Part shown: piece after piece, positions 1-5,344 of the stretch
How the letters are laid out: every line of letters begins with the position of its first letter
Numbering within the stretch: the stretch's first letter is position 1
Assembly: GCA_020445165.1 (NCBI GenBank)
Contig: JAGRHE010000168.1
Location: 1 to 5,985 of the forward strand
From: Gammaproteobacteria bacterium
Lineage (GTDB): Bacteria; Pseudomonadota; Gammaproteobacteria; Chromatiales; Sedimenticolaceae
Length of the DNA: 5,985 nucleotides
Direction: 5' to 3'
Program-made: the position numbers and the translations under genes
Notes under the pieces: model-generated
The model's input: only the letters and a program-made list of their open reading frames with translations
What the model was told of the DNA's origin: nothing
Databases searched by the model: none

Positions 1-239
1 TTTCACACAGTCTGTACGGCGGGTTTCTTTTGTCTGGATCTGGCCGAAGGCGGGCACGAACGCACACATCCGGTGATCCCCGCTTGCACCTGATGCCCGT
101 ACGAATTTCAAAGTGATGCGATCTACCGCCAAGGTCGACTGCAAACGTTGGCAAAACCTTTACCCGGTTTCTCGCGAATTTCTCCGTGGCCAGGCCTTCT
201 CCACGGAAAGCCCGACCACTGTCCTTGATGGGCTGAAGG
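1..239. other. Left-edge stretch without a convincing gene
   Basis: No frame on either strand gives an ORF with recognisable protein character here. The plus frame open from base 1 stops after about 30 codons and matches nothing I know. The only structure seen is a 7-bp inverted repeat at 183-207, listed separately. The stretch lies downstream of the minus-strand secreted-protein gene and could hold its 3' untranslated region. No tRNA T-loop or T-rich terminator was recognised. Confidence 0.5.
183..207. repeat. Inverted repeat downstream of the small secreted-protein gene
   Basis: TCCGTGG (183-189) and CCACGGA (201-207) are perfect 7-bp inverted arms around an 11-base loop. It lies about 33 bp past the stop codon of the minus-strand gene at 240-524, where a transcription terminator would be expected. 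No run of T follows on either strand, so an intrinsic terminator is not well supported; an RNA-stabilising hairpin or chance are alternatives. Confidence 0.3.
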
Positions 240-524
240 CTACTGCATGATCTGCTGGTAGCTGCTCAGGCCCGAGCTGACGCCTGGGACGATGCCGCCC
301 GCGTAGGCAAACTTTGCGCTGCCTTCAACGTCCACGCGTTCATACAATGCGAACTCCGAAGGGACGAGGTCGTTTGCCGTGAATGACCATGTGGCGGACT
401 CCGGTCCTTCCCAGATACGTGGATCGAGTTCGGAACTGCCGACCTGTTGCTGAAAGCCAAAGGGTGCCGCGGATACCGCCCCGACGGACAACATGGCGAC
501 TGCTGCGATAGTGACGTGTTTCAT
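240..524 (-). CDS. Small secreted/periplasmic protein of unknown function
   Basis: This is a 94-residue protein I cannot assign to a named family. It begins with a clear Sec signal peptide: MKH, then a hydrophobic stretch (about residues 4-18) ending in a small-residue AVSAA cleavage context near residue 20. The mature part is about 75 residues, has no cysteine, and is mixed polar and acidic with the segment LDPRIWEGPE and a central VDVEGSAKFAY. It is probably exported and soluble. The ATG at 524 is chosen over upstream starts because GGAGAAGG sits at suitable spacing just before it and because the signal peptide starts exactly there; extending to 698 would bury the signal peptide. The gene is divergent from the broken PEP-CTERM gene with only 18 bp between, so its promoter must lie inside that pseudogene. 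An alternative, that it is an inverted 5' piece of the PEP-CTERM gene, is not supported by its sequence. Confidence 0.6.
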   Translation of the reverse strand: MKHVTIAAVAMLSVGAVSAAPFGFQQQVGSSELDPRIWEGPESATWSFTANDLVPSEFALYERVDVEGSAKFAYAGGIVPGVSSGLSSYQQIMQ

Positions 525-528
525 AATT

Positions 529-538
529 GCCTTCTCCA
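529..538 (-). promoter_or_regulatory. Ribosome binding site deciding the start of the small secreted-protein gene
   Basis: Read on the minus strand, the bases before the ATG at 524 are TTGGAGAAGGCAATT. This gives a strong GGAG/AAGG Shine-Dalgarno sequence 4-9 bases upstream of the start, and it places translation initiation at the signal peptide rather than at an upstream methionine. Confidence 0.55.
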
Positions 539-542
539 ATAA

Positions 543-1216
543 GTGAATGGCAATGCGCGACGACTTGTCGCCTCGGGTAGCCAGGCTGTTCAGGTCGATC
601 GGGCTGCGAACAACGATAAGCGCTTTGCTGTCGTGCCGGCAGGTACTCTGCCGACGCTGCCGTTTATCAGCGTTGTATGGGATACGCGCGTCGAGCAAAC
701 GACGTCAATGGACTTCGGCCCTTTGTTCGGTATCAAAGCGAACGATGACAGCAGTGGGCCTGTTCTTAGGCTCGGAACGTTGGGTGTCGATGCTTCAGCG
801 GGTGATGTCTTATACACCGCTGCTGGCACGGGAGTCTTAACGGACACCGGCAGCAAAGTGGCGTTCGGCGCATGGAACCAGTTCGCGTTGCTTTTTGACT
901 TCTCGAACCAGACCTATTCAATCTTCCTGAACGCCATGATGCTCACTACGACGGGTTTCGAATCCATGTCCAACAGGCTCACGGATGTGGACATCGCAGC
1001 GCTTGCCGCGAGCGCAACCAGGGTAGCACTCACGGTACCGCGTACTTCGACAACGTCATTGTTGTCGAACGTGGTTCCGCTGTGCCGACTCCCGCCATCC
1101 TTGCTTTGCTTCTCGTTGGCTTAACCGGAATCCGTTATCAGCAGCGCAAAAAGATGGCAGCGGGGTATTGCTCTTTGCGGAGCAGCAACTCGACCCCGCT
1201 TCGGCGGGGTGCTTGA
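543..1216 (+). pseudogene. Broken PEP-CTERM (VPTP variant) LamG-like surface/exported protein
   Basis: The frame from 543 (GTG, directly after an in-frame TAA at 540) encodes a beta-rich domain like those of PEP-CTERM proteins with a LamG/concanavalin-like fold: SGSQAVQVDR (residues 11-20), MDFGPLFGIKANDD (56-69), LGTLGVDASAGDVLY (79-91-ish) and WNQFALLFDFSNQTYSIFLN (111-130). This frame stays coherent to about TDVDIAALAASAT (1017-1019), then becomes junk. One frame over, from CAG at 1019, the expected ending continues: GSTHGTAYFDNVIVV, then VPTPAILALLLVGLTGIR and a QRKK basic tail (1082-1153). This is the tripartite exosortase sorting signal: VPxP, membrane helix, basic tail. A single missing base near 1019 explains the shift. 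There is also no signal peptide or upstream N-terminal region, so the gene is truncated at its 5' end too. After QRKK the frame runs on about 20 codons to a TGA at 1214, through a hairpin. Family proteins are exported, processed by an exosortase, and tied to extracellular matrix or biofilm. Sequencing error could explain the frameshift but not the missing N-terminus. Confidence 0.75.
1193..1210 (+). terminator. TTCG-capped GC-rich hairpin, possible terminator
   Basis: ACCCCGC (1193-1199), loop TTCG (1200-1203) and GCGGGGT (1204-1210) form a perfect 7-bp stem with a very stable UUCG tetraloop in RNA read from the plus strand. It stands about 40 bp after the QRKK end of the PEP-CTERM sorting signal, where a terminator is expected. 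No U-run follows (GCTTGATG), so it is not a textbook intrinsic terminator. It may serve as an mRNA 3' end or processing barrier. Confidence 0.45.
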
Positions 1217-1746
1217 TGCTGCCATGGCGACAGACGCTTACGCATTAGCGGCTTCCCAGCTTGACCAGCTACCTCCGCCCCGGGACTTGGCAGCCAGGAT
1301 GCCGTTGCCAGCGAGTGGCCGTTTCTCGGCCTGAGCGTTCGTTCAACCCTTAACTCAGCGATGACTGCAGTGCGTTGGATACCGGTCATTGGCGAGGAAA
1401 GCTACCCGACCGGCAACTTTTCAGTTTGCTGGGCGGCAGGAACCAACACATCGAAGTCATGACCGCATCCCAGCTCCGCCCCCGTAGAACCCCGAAAGCG
1501 GACATGCTCCTGGGACCAGGCCTTGAGCCGCCGTCCCAGCAAAAGGTTCGGCCAGAAGCATTGCCCGGTGTGGTTGTTCTACGTCTTCTGCGGAGTTAAC
1601 GGGCAGGCGGCAAGCACCGCCAAAACCTGATCGACAGTGATCCGATAGCGTTCCATGCAAAAGCCCGCATGCTCGCGATCACGAAAACATCCAATCGAGA
1701 GAGCCGAAAGGCGCGCCCCGCGTTCTCGGCCACCTGTCCGGCCAGC

Positions 1747-1752
1747 TACAAT
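1747..1752 (+). promoter_or_regulatory. Candidate -10 element upstream of the SulP gene
   Basis: TACAAT is a near-consensus sigma-70 -10 hexamer lying 73 bp before the TTG start of the permease gene. The region 17 bp upstream (around 1724, TTCTCG-like) is a poor -35 match, and no extended -10 TGn precedes it. The call rests on the hexamer and position only. Confidence 0.25.
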
Positions 1753-1810
1753 GGAGGTGCATACGCCGGCGAGAAATGCCCAATTCATGCTCCGCGGCCC
1801 GCTTCATTCT

Positions 1811-1815
1811 TAGGA
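1811..1815 (+). promoter_or_regulatory. Ribosome binding site fixing the TTG start of the SulP gene
   Basis: TAGGA lies 10 bases before the TTG at 1826. Its TAG is also an in-frame stop relative to the permease frame, so no earlier start is possible. It supports TTG as the initiator, a rare choice that usually gives lower translation. Confidence 0.4.
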
Positions 1816-1825
1816 AAACCACGCC

Positions 1826-3526
1826 TTGTTCGACGCGATTCGCCACACGATCAAAAATGATCTGACCTTCCCCGCTATCCGCTCGAACCTGTCAGCCGGA
1901 TTGACAGTAGGCATCATCGCTCTGCCACTGTCCATGGCGCTTGCCATCGCCAGTGGCGTACCTCCCCAGCACGGCCTGTATACCGCGATCATCGCTGGCA
2001 TCGTCATCGCGGCAACCGGCGGCTCCAGCGTCAATATCTCGGGGCCGACGGCGGCTTTCGTCGTCGTGCTGTTGCCCATCGTCCAGCAGTTCGGTCTGGG
2101 CGGACTGCTGATCAGCGGATTCATGGCCGGCGTCATTCTTGTGCTGTTGGGGGTGGCCCGCCTGGGTCGCCTGATCGAGGTCGTTCCCTACCCGGTCGTT
2201 ATCGGGTTTACAGCCGGAATCGCCGTGGTCATTGCAACGTTGCAGATCAAAGACCTTCTCGGCCTGGAGATCGACTCGCTGGATGGCCACTTCGTCGACA
2301 AGATCGCGCAGATCGTGCAGGCCCTTCCGACCCTGAAGCCAGAGGAAGTGGTCGTCGGCACCATCACCCTGGCAGTACTGCTGGTATGGCCCCGCCTGCG
2401 TCTACGCATACCCAGGCACTTGGTCGCGATATTGATCGGCTCGCTGGTTGCATGGTGGCTCAATGCCGGCGGCGAGTCACCTGTAGTCGCAACCATCAGC
2501 ACGCGGTTTCACTATTTGCTCGACGGGATCAGCGGCAACGGTATACCGCCGATCCTGCCGGAGTTCGCGTGGCTGTCGGCGCTACCCGATGCGAACGGGC
2601 AGCCAATCGGTCTGAGTTTCGAACTGGTGAGGCAATTGCTGCCGGCGGCTCTGACGATCGCCGTGCTTGGCGCCATCGAATCGCTGCTGTGCGCCGTGGT
2701 GGCCGATGGGATGTCGGGAAGACGACATAACCCCAACGATGAACTCGTCGCGCAAGGCATAGGCAACATGCTCGGCCCGTTCTTCGGCGGGATTCCGGCG
2801 ACCGCCGCGATCGCACGCACGGCTGCCAATGTTCGCGCCGGTGGCACCTCGCCGATCGCGGCGATCACCCACGGCATCTTCATTCTCCTGGCAATCGTGT
2901 TGCTCGCCCCATTGCTGGGCTACATCCCGATGTCAGCGATGGCAGCACTGTTGCTGGTGGTCGCCTGGAACATGAGTGAAGCGCGACACTTCGTGCGAAC
3001 GGCGCGTATTGCCCCGCGCGATGACAAGCTGGTGCTGCTGACCTGCTTTAGCCTCACAGTTCTTTTCGACATGACCATCGCCGTCGGCGTCGGCATGGCG
3101 CTAGCGGGAATGTTGTTTTTTCGCCGCACCGGCGACCTCACGCAGACACGTCCCATTCGGCCGGCGCACGACAACCTGGAGAACATCCCGGATTCGATCG
3201 CGATCTACGATATCAACGGACCCTTGTTCTTCGGATCCGCGCACAAGGCCCTGCGAAGTCTGATCGAAGTGACGCCGCAGGTGCGGGTGGTCATCCTGGA
3301 TATGTCGGAAGTAAGCCTGCTCGACATGAGCGCGCTCGTCGCAATGGAATCGATAGTGGAGAACCTGGGCAAGCGGGGCGTTGGCCTGGTCATCAACAAC
3401 CTGCAGCCTCGGATGCTGCTTAAATTGCGCCGTGCCGGCATTCGCCGCCGCCAGGGCCGCATTCTGTTTTCGCGCGACCTGCGTGAGGCAATCGAAAAAG
3501 GCCGCGAACTGGCCGGCAAAGCCTGA
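1826..3526 (+). CDS. SulP family inorganic anion/C4-dicarboxylate permease with STAS domain (DauA-like)
   Basis: This is a 566-residue inner-membrane transporter of the SulP (SLC26) family, near the usual bacterial length of about 550-570. The membrane domain covers roughly residues 15-435. It has the family's N-terminal motif LSAGLTVGIIALPLSMALAI (22-41), GLYTAIIAGIV (50-60), the substrate-site loop GGSSVNISGPTAAF (65-78), PYPVVIGFTAGIA (121-133), AIESLLCAVVADGMSG (283-298) and GGIPATAAIARTAANVRAGG (321-340). The C-terminal cytoplasmic STAS domain covers about 455-560, with VVILDMSEVSLLDMSAL (488-504) as the conserved strand-helix region. The motifs resemble DauA and BicA-type permeases. Substrate (succinate/aspartate, bicarbonate or sulfate) cannot be told from sequence, and no carbonic anhydrase or sulfate gene is adjacent. 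The start is TTG at 1826: an in-frame TAG at 1811-1813 blocks any extension, the next ATG would cut into the first helix, and AGGA (1812-1815) is a plausible ribosome binding site. The gene appears monocistronic. Confidence 0.93.
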   Translation: MFDAIRHTIKNDLTFPAIRSNLSAGLTVGIIALPLSMALAIASGVPPQHGLYTAIIAGIVIAATGGSSVNISGPTAAFVVVLLPIVQQFGLGGLLISGFMAGVILVLLGVARLGRLIEVVPYPVVIGFTAGIAVVIATLQIKDLLGLEIDSLDGHFVDKIAQIVQALPTLKPEEVVVGTITLAVLLVWPRLRLRIPRHLVAILIGSLVAWWLNAGGESPVVATISTRFHYLLDGISGNGIPPILPEFAWLSALPDANGQPIGLSFELVRQLLPAALTIAVLGAIESLLCAVVADGMSGRRHNPNDELVAQGIGNMLGPFFGGIPATAAIARTAANVRAGGTSPIAAITHGIFILLAIVLLAPLLGYIPMSAMAALLLVVAWNMSEARHFVRTARIAPRDDKLVLLTCFSLTVLFDMTIAVGVGMALAGMLFFRRTGDLTQTRPIRPAHDNLENIPDSIAIYDINGPLFFGSAHKALRSLIEVTPQVRVVILDMSEVSLLDMSALVAMESIVENLGKRGVGLVINNLQPRMLLKLRRAGIRRRQGRILFSRDLREAIEKGRELAGKA

Positions 3527-3796
3527 AGTCTCATGATCGTGCTCAACTTCCCAGACCAGACATGACTCGGGTTTACGGGTACCGTCGCAGTAATCCGGAC
3601 GACTGCTGCACTTCGGAAGCTGCCGGAATGCCAATTCACACTACTCGGCCGTAGCGATCATTGGGGATCAGGGCCGGCAATGACCGCAGCCAGCCGGCTA
3701 ACGCACGGTGACGGCGGAAACCTGCTGAATGTCTGCTTTGTGATCGCGCGACCGGCAGCAGCGCGACCTATGCGGACCCCCAGTAGAGGCTGATTT

Positions 3797-3811
3797 GTGT
3801 TGGGGCAACAC
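3797..3811. repeat. Short inverted repeat GTGTTG-GGG-CAACAC
   Basis: Perfect 6-bp arms (3797-3802 and 3806-3811) surround a 3-base spacer, followed at once by the palindrome CGATCG. It lies about 90 bp before the remnant ORF at 3903. It could be an operator half-site pair or a small RNA hairpin; function is unknown. Confidence 0.25.
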
Positions 3812-3857
3812 GATCGTCGGTGCTGCGAAAACGTGACGCAGAGGGTTAACATTTCAG

Positions 3858-3876
3858 CCGAGCCGAACCTGCTCGG
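3858..3876. repeat. Inverted repeat in the leader of the remnant ORF
   Basis: CCGAGC (3858-3863) and GCTCGG (3871-3876) pair as a 6-bp stem with a 7-base loop, ending 13 bases before the Shine-Dalgarno sequence at 3890. It may be a leader hairpin or operator of the gene whose 5' end survives at 3903. A chance occurrence in GC-rich DNA is possible. Confidence 0.25.
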
Positions 3877-3902
3877 TGTAGCCCAAGTCGGGGAAGAGAC
3901 GC

Positions 3903-4061
3903 ATGGCGAATGACAAACACCCCAAGGTTCTCAACAATGGCCTCCTCGCGTGGAACGCCTGGCGTGCGAAGTTCCCGGATATGTGCCGATGCCAGACCGC
4001 TCTAGTTCGTCCTCTGAGCCCGTGTCGCGGAGCAGCAGGTGAACGTCAGGATCGCCGATAG
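3903..4061 (+). pseudogene. 5' remnant resembling a pentapeptide-repeat protein
   Basis: This 52-codon ORF begins with ATG after a strong GGGGAAGAG ribosome binding site (3890-3898). Its first 27 residues read MANDKHPKVLNNGLLAWNAW and then RAKFPDM. This resembles, from memory, the N-terminal cap that precedes the repeats in many bacterial pentapeptide-repeat proteins (the pattern MA-x-x-x-H-x-x-x-L-x-x-G-x-x-x-W-N-x-W-R-x-x-x-P). In those proteins a run of A(D/N)LxG repeats follows. Here the sequence after residue 27 turns into CRCQTALVRPLS and stops at TAG 4059-4061, and no A(D/N)LxG repeats occur in any frame up to 4091. I therefore read it as a truncated gene whose repeat part was deleted, possibly when the sigma-factor operon became joined at about 3985-4090. 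Its last part overlaps, on the other strand, a 29-codon ORF after the sigma factor gene. A genuine small protein cannot be excluded. Confidence 0.5.
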
Positions 4062-4091
4062 CAGCAGATCCAAGAACCAGTCGGCAACCAT
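4002..4091 (-). CDS. Possible 29-residue hydrophobic peptide directly after the sigma factor gene
   Basis: The ATG (4091-4089) directly follows the TGA of the sigma factor gene (4094-4092), an arrangement that would allow reinitiation. The peptide is MVADWFLDLLLSAILTF followed by TCCSATRAQRTN, so it has a hydrophobic core with a pair of cysteines. ECF sigma genes are often followed at this position by a membrane-anchored anti-sigma factor. This ORF could be a remnant of one, or merely chance, since it is short and overlaps the plus-strand remnant at 3903-4061. No domain is recognisable. Confidence 0.2.
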   Translation of the reverse strand: MVADWFLDLLLSAILTFTCCSATRAQRTN

Positions 4092-4877
4092 TCACAACAA
4101 GGCCCTCATCTTCTCCCGCGCACGGAACAACCGCGTTCCTGCCCCGGCGTTGGAGATGCCGAGATGCTCAGCAATCTCTTTCTGCGAATAGCCGTACACG
4201 ACCTGCATCAGCAACGGCTCACGATAATCGGATGGCAGCCGGTCGAGGGCGCGGCGCAACACGAAAGCTTCGGTAGACGTGTCATAGTCAGTCCGTTGGG
4301 CAACCAGTTCGTCGGCAGGTAGGTCGGCCGGTTGCAGCGATGCGCGCCCATAATGCCGCGCGTTTTCGCGGCGGACGATAGTCAGCAACCAGCTTTTTGC
4401 AGCTTTGCCGTCGTTGAGCCTGTCGATCGACTTCCATGCACGCATCAGCGCTTCCTGTACAACATCATCGGCGACGGCGCGGTTGCCGGACAGCCAGTAG
4501 GCGAAACGGTACAGGTCGTCCAGGTGCACGGCGACCAGCTCGTCGAACCGTCGGCTGCGGTTGTGTTTTCCGGCGCGAGTGTTACATCTTGAGGATGTGC
4601 GTGTGTCACCGAGGTCATCCCTGGGAACGCTGACTCCCCTCGCCTGCGAGGTTGACCGTTCGTTGTGCGACGGTGTCGACTGGAGAGCTACGTATGCGCT
4701 AGGAATTTCAATCCGGCGTTCCGAACGGTGGCCGGCAAACGGTCTACCGCTCGCCGCCTTGGAGGCGCGGTCCTGCAAACTCCCGGGCACGGCCGCGGTG
4801 CTATCGCTAACGGTGTTCATGATGAGTTCTCGCGTGGTTACCGATTTGCGGTGCGGTGTGGTGATGACCTGTGTCAC
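4092..4877 (-). CDS. ECF-type (extracytoplasmic function) sigma-70 factor with long N-terminal extension
   Basis: The product directs RNA polymerase to a specific promoter set, usually in a stress response. Region sigma2 is at about residues 111-178: [20 protein letters not shown], then [21 protein letters not shown] (the DD-V-QE core contact region) and [19 protein letters not shown]. Region sigma4 is at about 202-259: [20 protein letters not shown], then the helix-turn-helix [28 protein letters not shown]. No sigma3 lies between them, which is typical of the ECF group. Such proteins are usually 170-200 residues; this frame gives 261 because of about 105 extra N-terminal residues rich in Ser, Thr and Arg. 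The GTG start at 4877 overlaps the upstream stop as GTGA, consistent with translational coupling, but its Shine-Dalgarno is weak; ATG at 4820 is an alternative. Residues about 53-105 use poor-GC3 and rare codons (AGA, TGT, ATT), so part of the extension may not be truly coding. No SnoaL-like tail and no anti-sigma gene is present, though a DUF1348 (NTF2-fold) gene lies just upstream. Confidence 0.85.
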   Translation of the reverse strand: MTQVITTPHRKSVTTRELIMNTVSDSTAAVPGSLQDRASKAASGRPFAGHRSERRIEIPSAYVALQSTPSHNERSTSQARGVSVPRDDLGDTRTSSRCNTRAGKHNRSRRFDELVAVHLDDLYRFAYWLSGNRAVADDVVQEALMRAWKSIDRLNDGKAAKSWLLTIVRRENARHYGRASLQPADLPADELVAQRTDYDTSTEAFVLRRALDRLPSDYREPLLMQVVYGYSQKEIAEHLGISNAGAGTRLFRAREKMRALL

Positions 4878-5344
4878 AGCCTGAGTGCGCTGAGTCCCGG
4901 GTGATCGTCGGGTCGACGTCCCAGCTGCCAGTGATAAAGTCGCTGCGATTCGCTGATTGGCAGGTCGTTGATGCTCGCGATGCGCACGCGCATCAGACCG
5001 TTGTCGTCGAACTCCCAGTTCTCATTGCCGTAGGCACGCAACCAGTTGCCGGCGTCGTCGCGCCATTCGTAGGCGAACCGCACGGCGATGCGGTTGCCGG
5101 TGAATGCCCACAACTCCTTGATCAGGCGGTAGTCGAGTTCCCTGTCCCACTTGCGCCTCAGAAACTGCACGATGGCATCGCGGCCCTGCACGAATTCGGC
5201 ACGGTTGCGCCAGCGGCTGTCTGGCGTGTAGGCCAGCGACACCCTTTCCGGATCGCGGCTGTTCCACGCGTCTTCGGCGAGTCGGACCTTCTGCGTCGCC
5301 GTTTCCAGCGTGAACGGTGGCAGCGGGGGGCGTTGAGCGTTCAT
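4874..5344 (-). CDS. DUF1348 / nuclear transport factor 2-like family protein
   Basis: This 156-residue cytoplasmic protein belongs to the DUF1348 family, which has an NTF2/SnoaL-like alpha+beta cone fold with a small-molecule pocket; its biochemical function is not established. Family features run along the whole length: an N-terminal helix with [20 protein letters not shown] (24-43), [15 protein letters not shown] (44-58), [20 protein letters not shown] (64-83), [18 protein letters not shown] (84-101), [14 protein letters not shown] (105-118), the strand [10 protein letters not shown] (121-130) and a C-terminal [10 protein letters not shown] (143-152). The gene appears complete and full length. 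Its ATG overlaps the upstream PNPOx-like stop as ATGA, with GGAG in place 8 bases upstream, and its TGA overlaps the sigma factor GTG. The two overlaps indicate one transcript. Many NTF2-fold proteins are enzymes or binding partners of small hydrophobic molecules, so an enzymatic, binding or sensing role is possible, but nothing in the sequence decides this. Confidence 0.9.
   Translation of the reverse strand: MNAQRPPLPPFTLETATQKVRLAEDAWNSRDPERVSLAYTPDSRWRNRAEFVQGRDAIVQFLRRKWDRELDYRLIKELWAFTGNRIAVRFAYEWRDDAGNWLRAYGNENWEFDDNGLMRVRIASINDLPISESQRLYHWQLGRRPDDHPGLSALRL

Larger units (their letters stand above)
1217..1825. other. Gene-poor stretch upstream of the SulP gene
   Basis: About 600 bp. 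The short ORFs here (for example 1375-1599 plus, 1579-1788 minus, 1138-1389 minus) have no recognisable domain, no good ribosome binding site and no consistent composition, so they are left out as genes. The stretch contains AAAGCGGACAT (1495-1505), which recurs as a near match on the other strand in the second gene-poor stretch (3729-3739). The most useful content is a possible promoter near 1747 for the permease gene. It looks like decayed, formerly genic or repeat-derived DNA; this is an inference. Confidence 0.45.
3527..3902. other. Gene-poor stretch after the SulP gene
   Basis: About 375 bp after the permease stop. The minus-strand ORF at 3658-3852 is rich in Arg, Pro and Ser, has no domain and is not called. 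Visible items are two short inverted repeats (3797-3811 and 3858-3876) and ATGTCTGCTTT (3729-3739), which matches 10 of 11 bases of the reverse complement of 1495-1505. No clear intrinsic terminator for the permease was found. The end of the stretch acts as a leader for the remnant ORF at 3903, with a good Shine-Dalgarno sequence. Confidence 0.45.

Noticed and set aside
240..698. Longer 152-residue version of the secreted-protein gene
   Set aside because: Its first 58 residues are Arg/Ser-rich antisense of the pseudogene. The signal peptide and ribosome binding site clearly place the start at 524.
1005..1030. Programmed -1 ribosomal frameshift in the PEP-CTERM gene
   Set aside because: No X-XXY-YYZ slippery sequence or downstream pseudoknot is visible at the frame change; mutation or sequencing error fits better.
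240..1216. The small secreted gene as an inverted 5' fragment of the PEP-CTERM gene
   Set aside because: Its mature sequence has no LamG-like motifs, and it has its own stop and ribosome binding site, so it reads as a separate gene.
1375..1788. Short ORFs on both strands in the stretch before the permease gene
   Set aside because: No domain, weak ribosome binding sites, mutual overlap and irregular composition; they look like chance frames in GC-rich DNA.
1892..3639. Minus-strand ORFs inside and after the SulP gene
   Set aside because: They are antisense shadows of a strongly conserved transporter gene and encode low-complexity Arg/Ser/Ala-rich sequence.
4092..4877. Assignment of the sigma factor to ECF41 (SnoaL-tailed) group
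   Set aside because: The protein ends directly after sigma4; no C-terminal SnoaL-like domain is present, although an NTF2-fold gene is adjacent.
4332..4904. Plus-strand ORFs opposite the sigma factor gene
   Set aside because: They lie antisense to the conserved sigma2 region and its extension and show no recognisable protein features.
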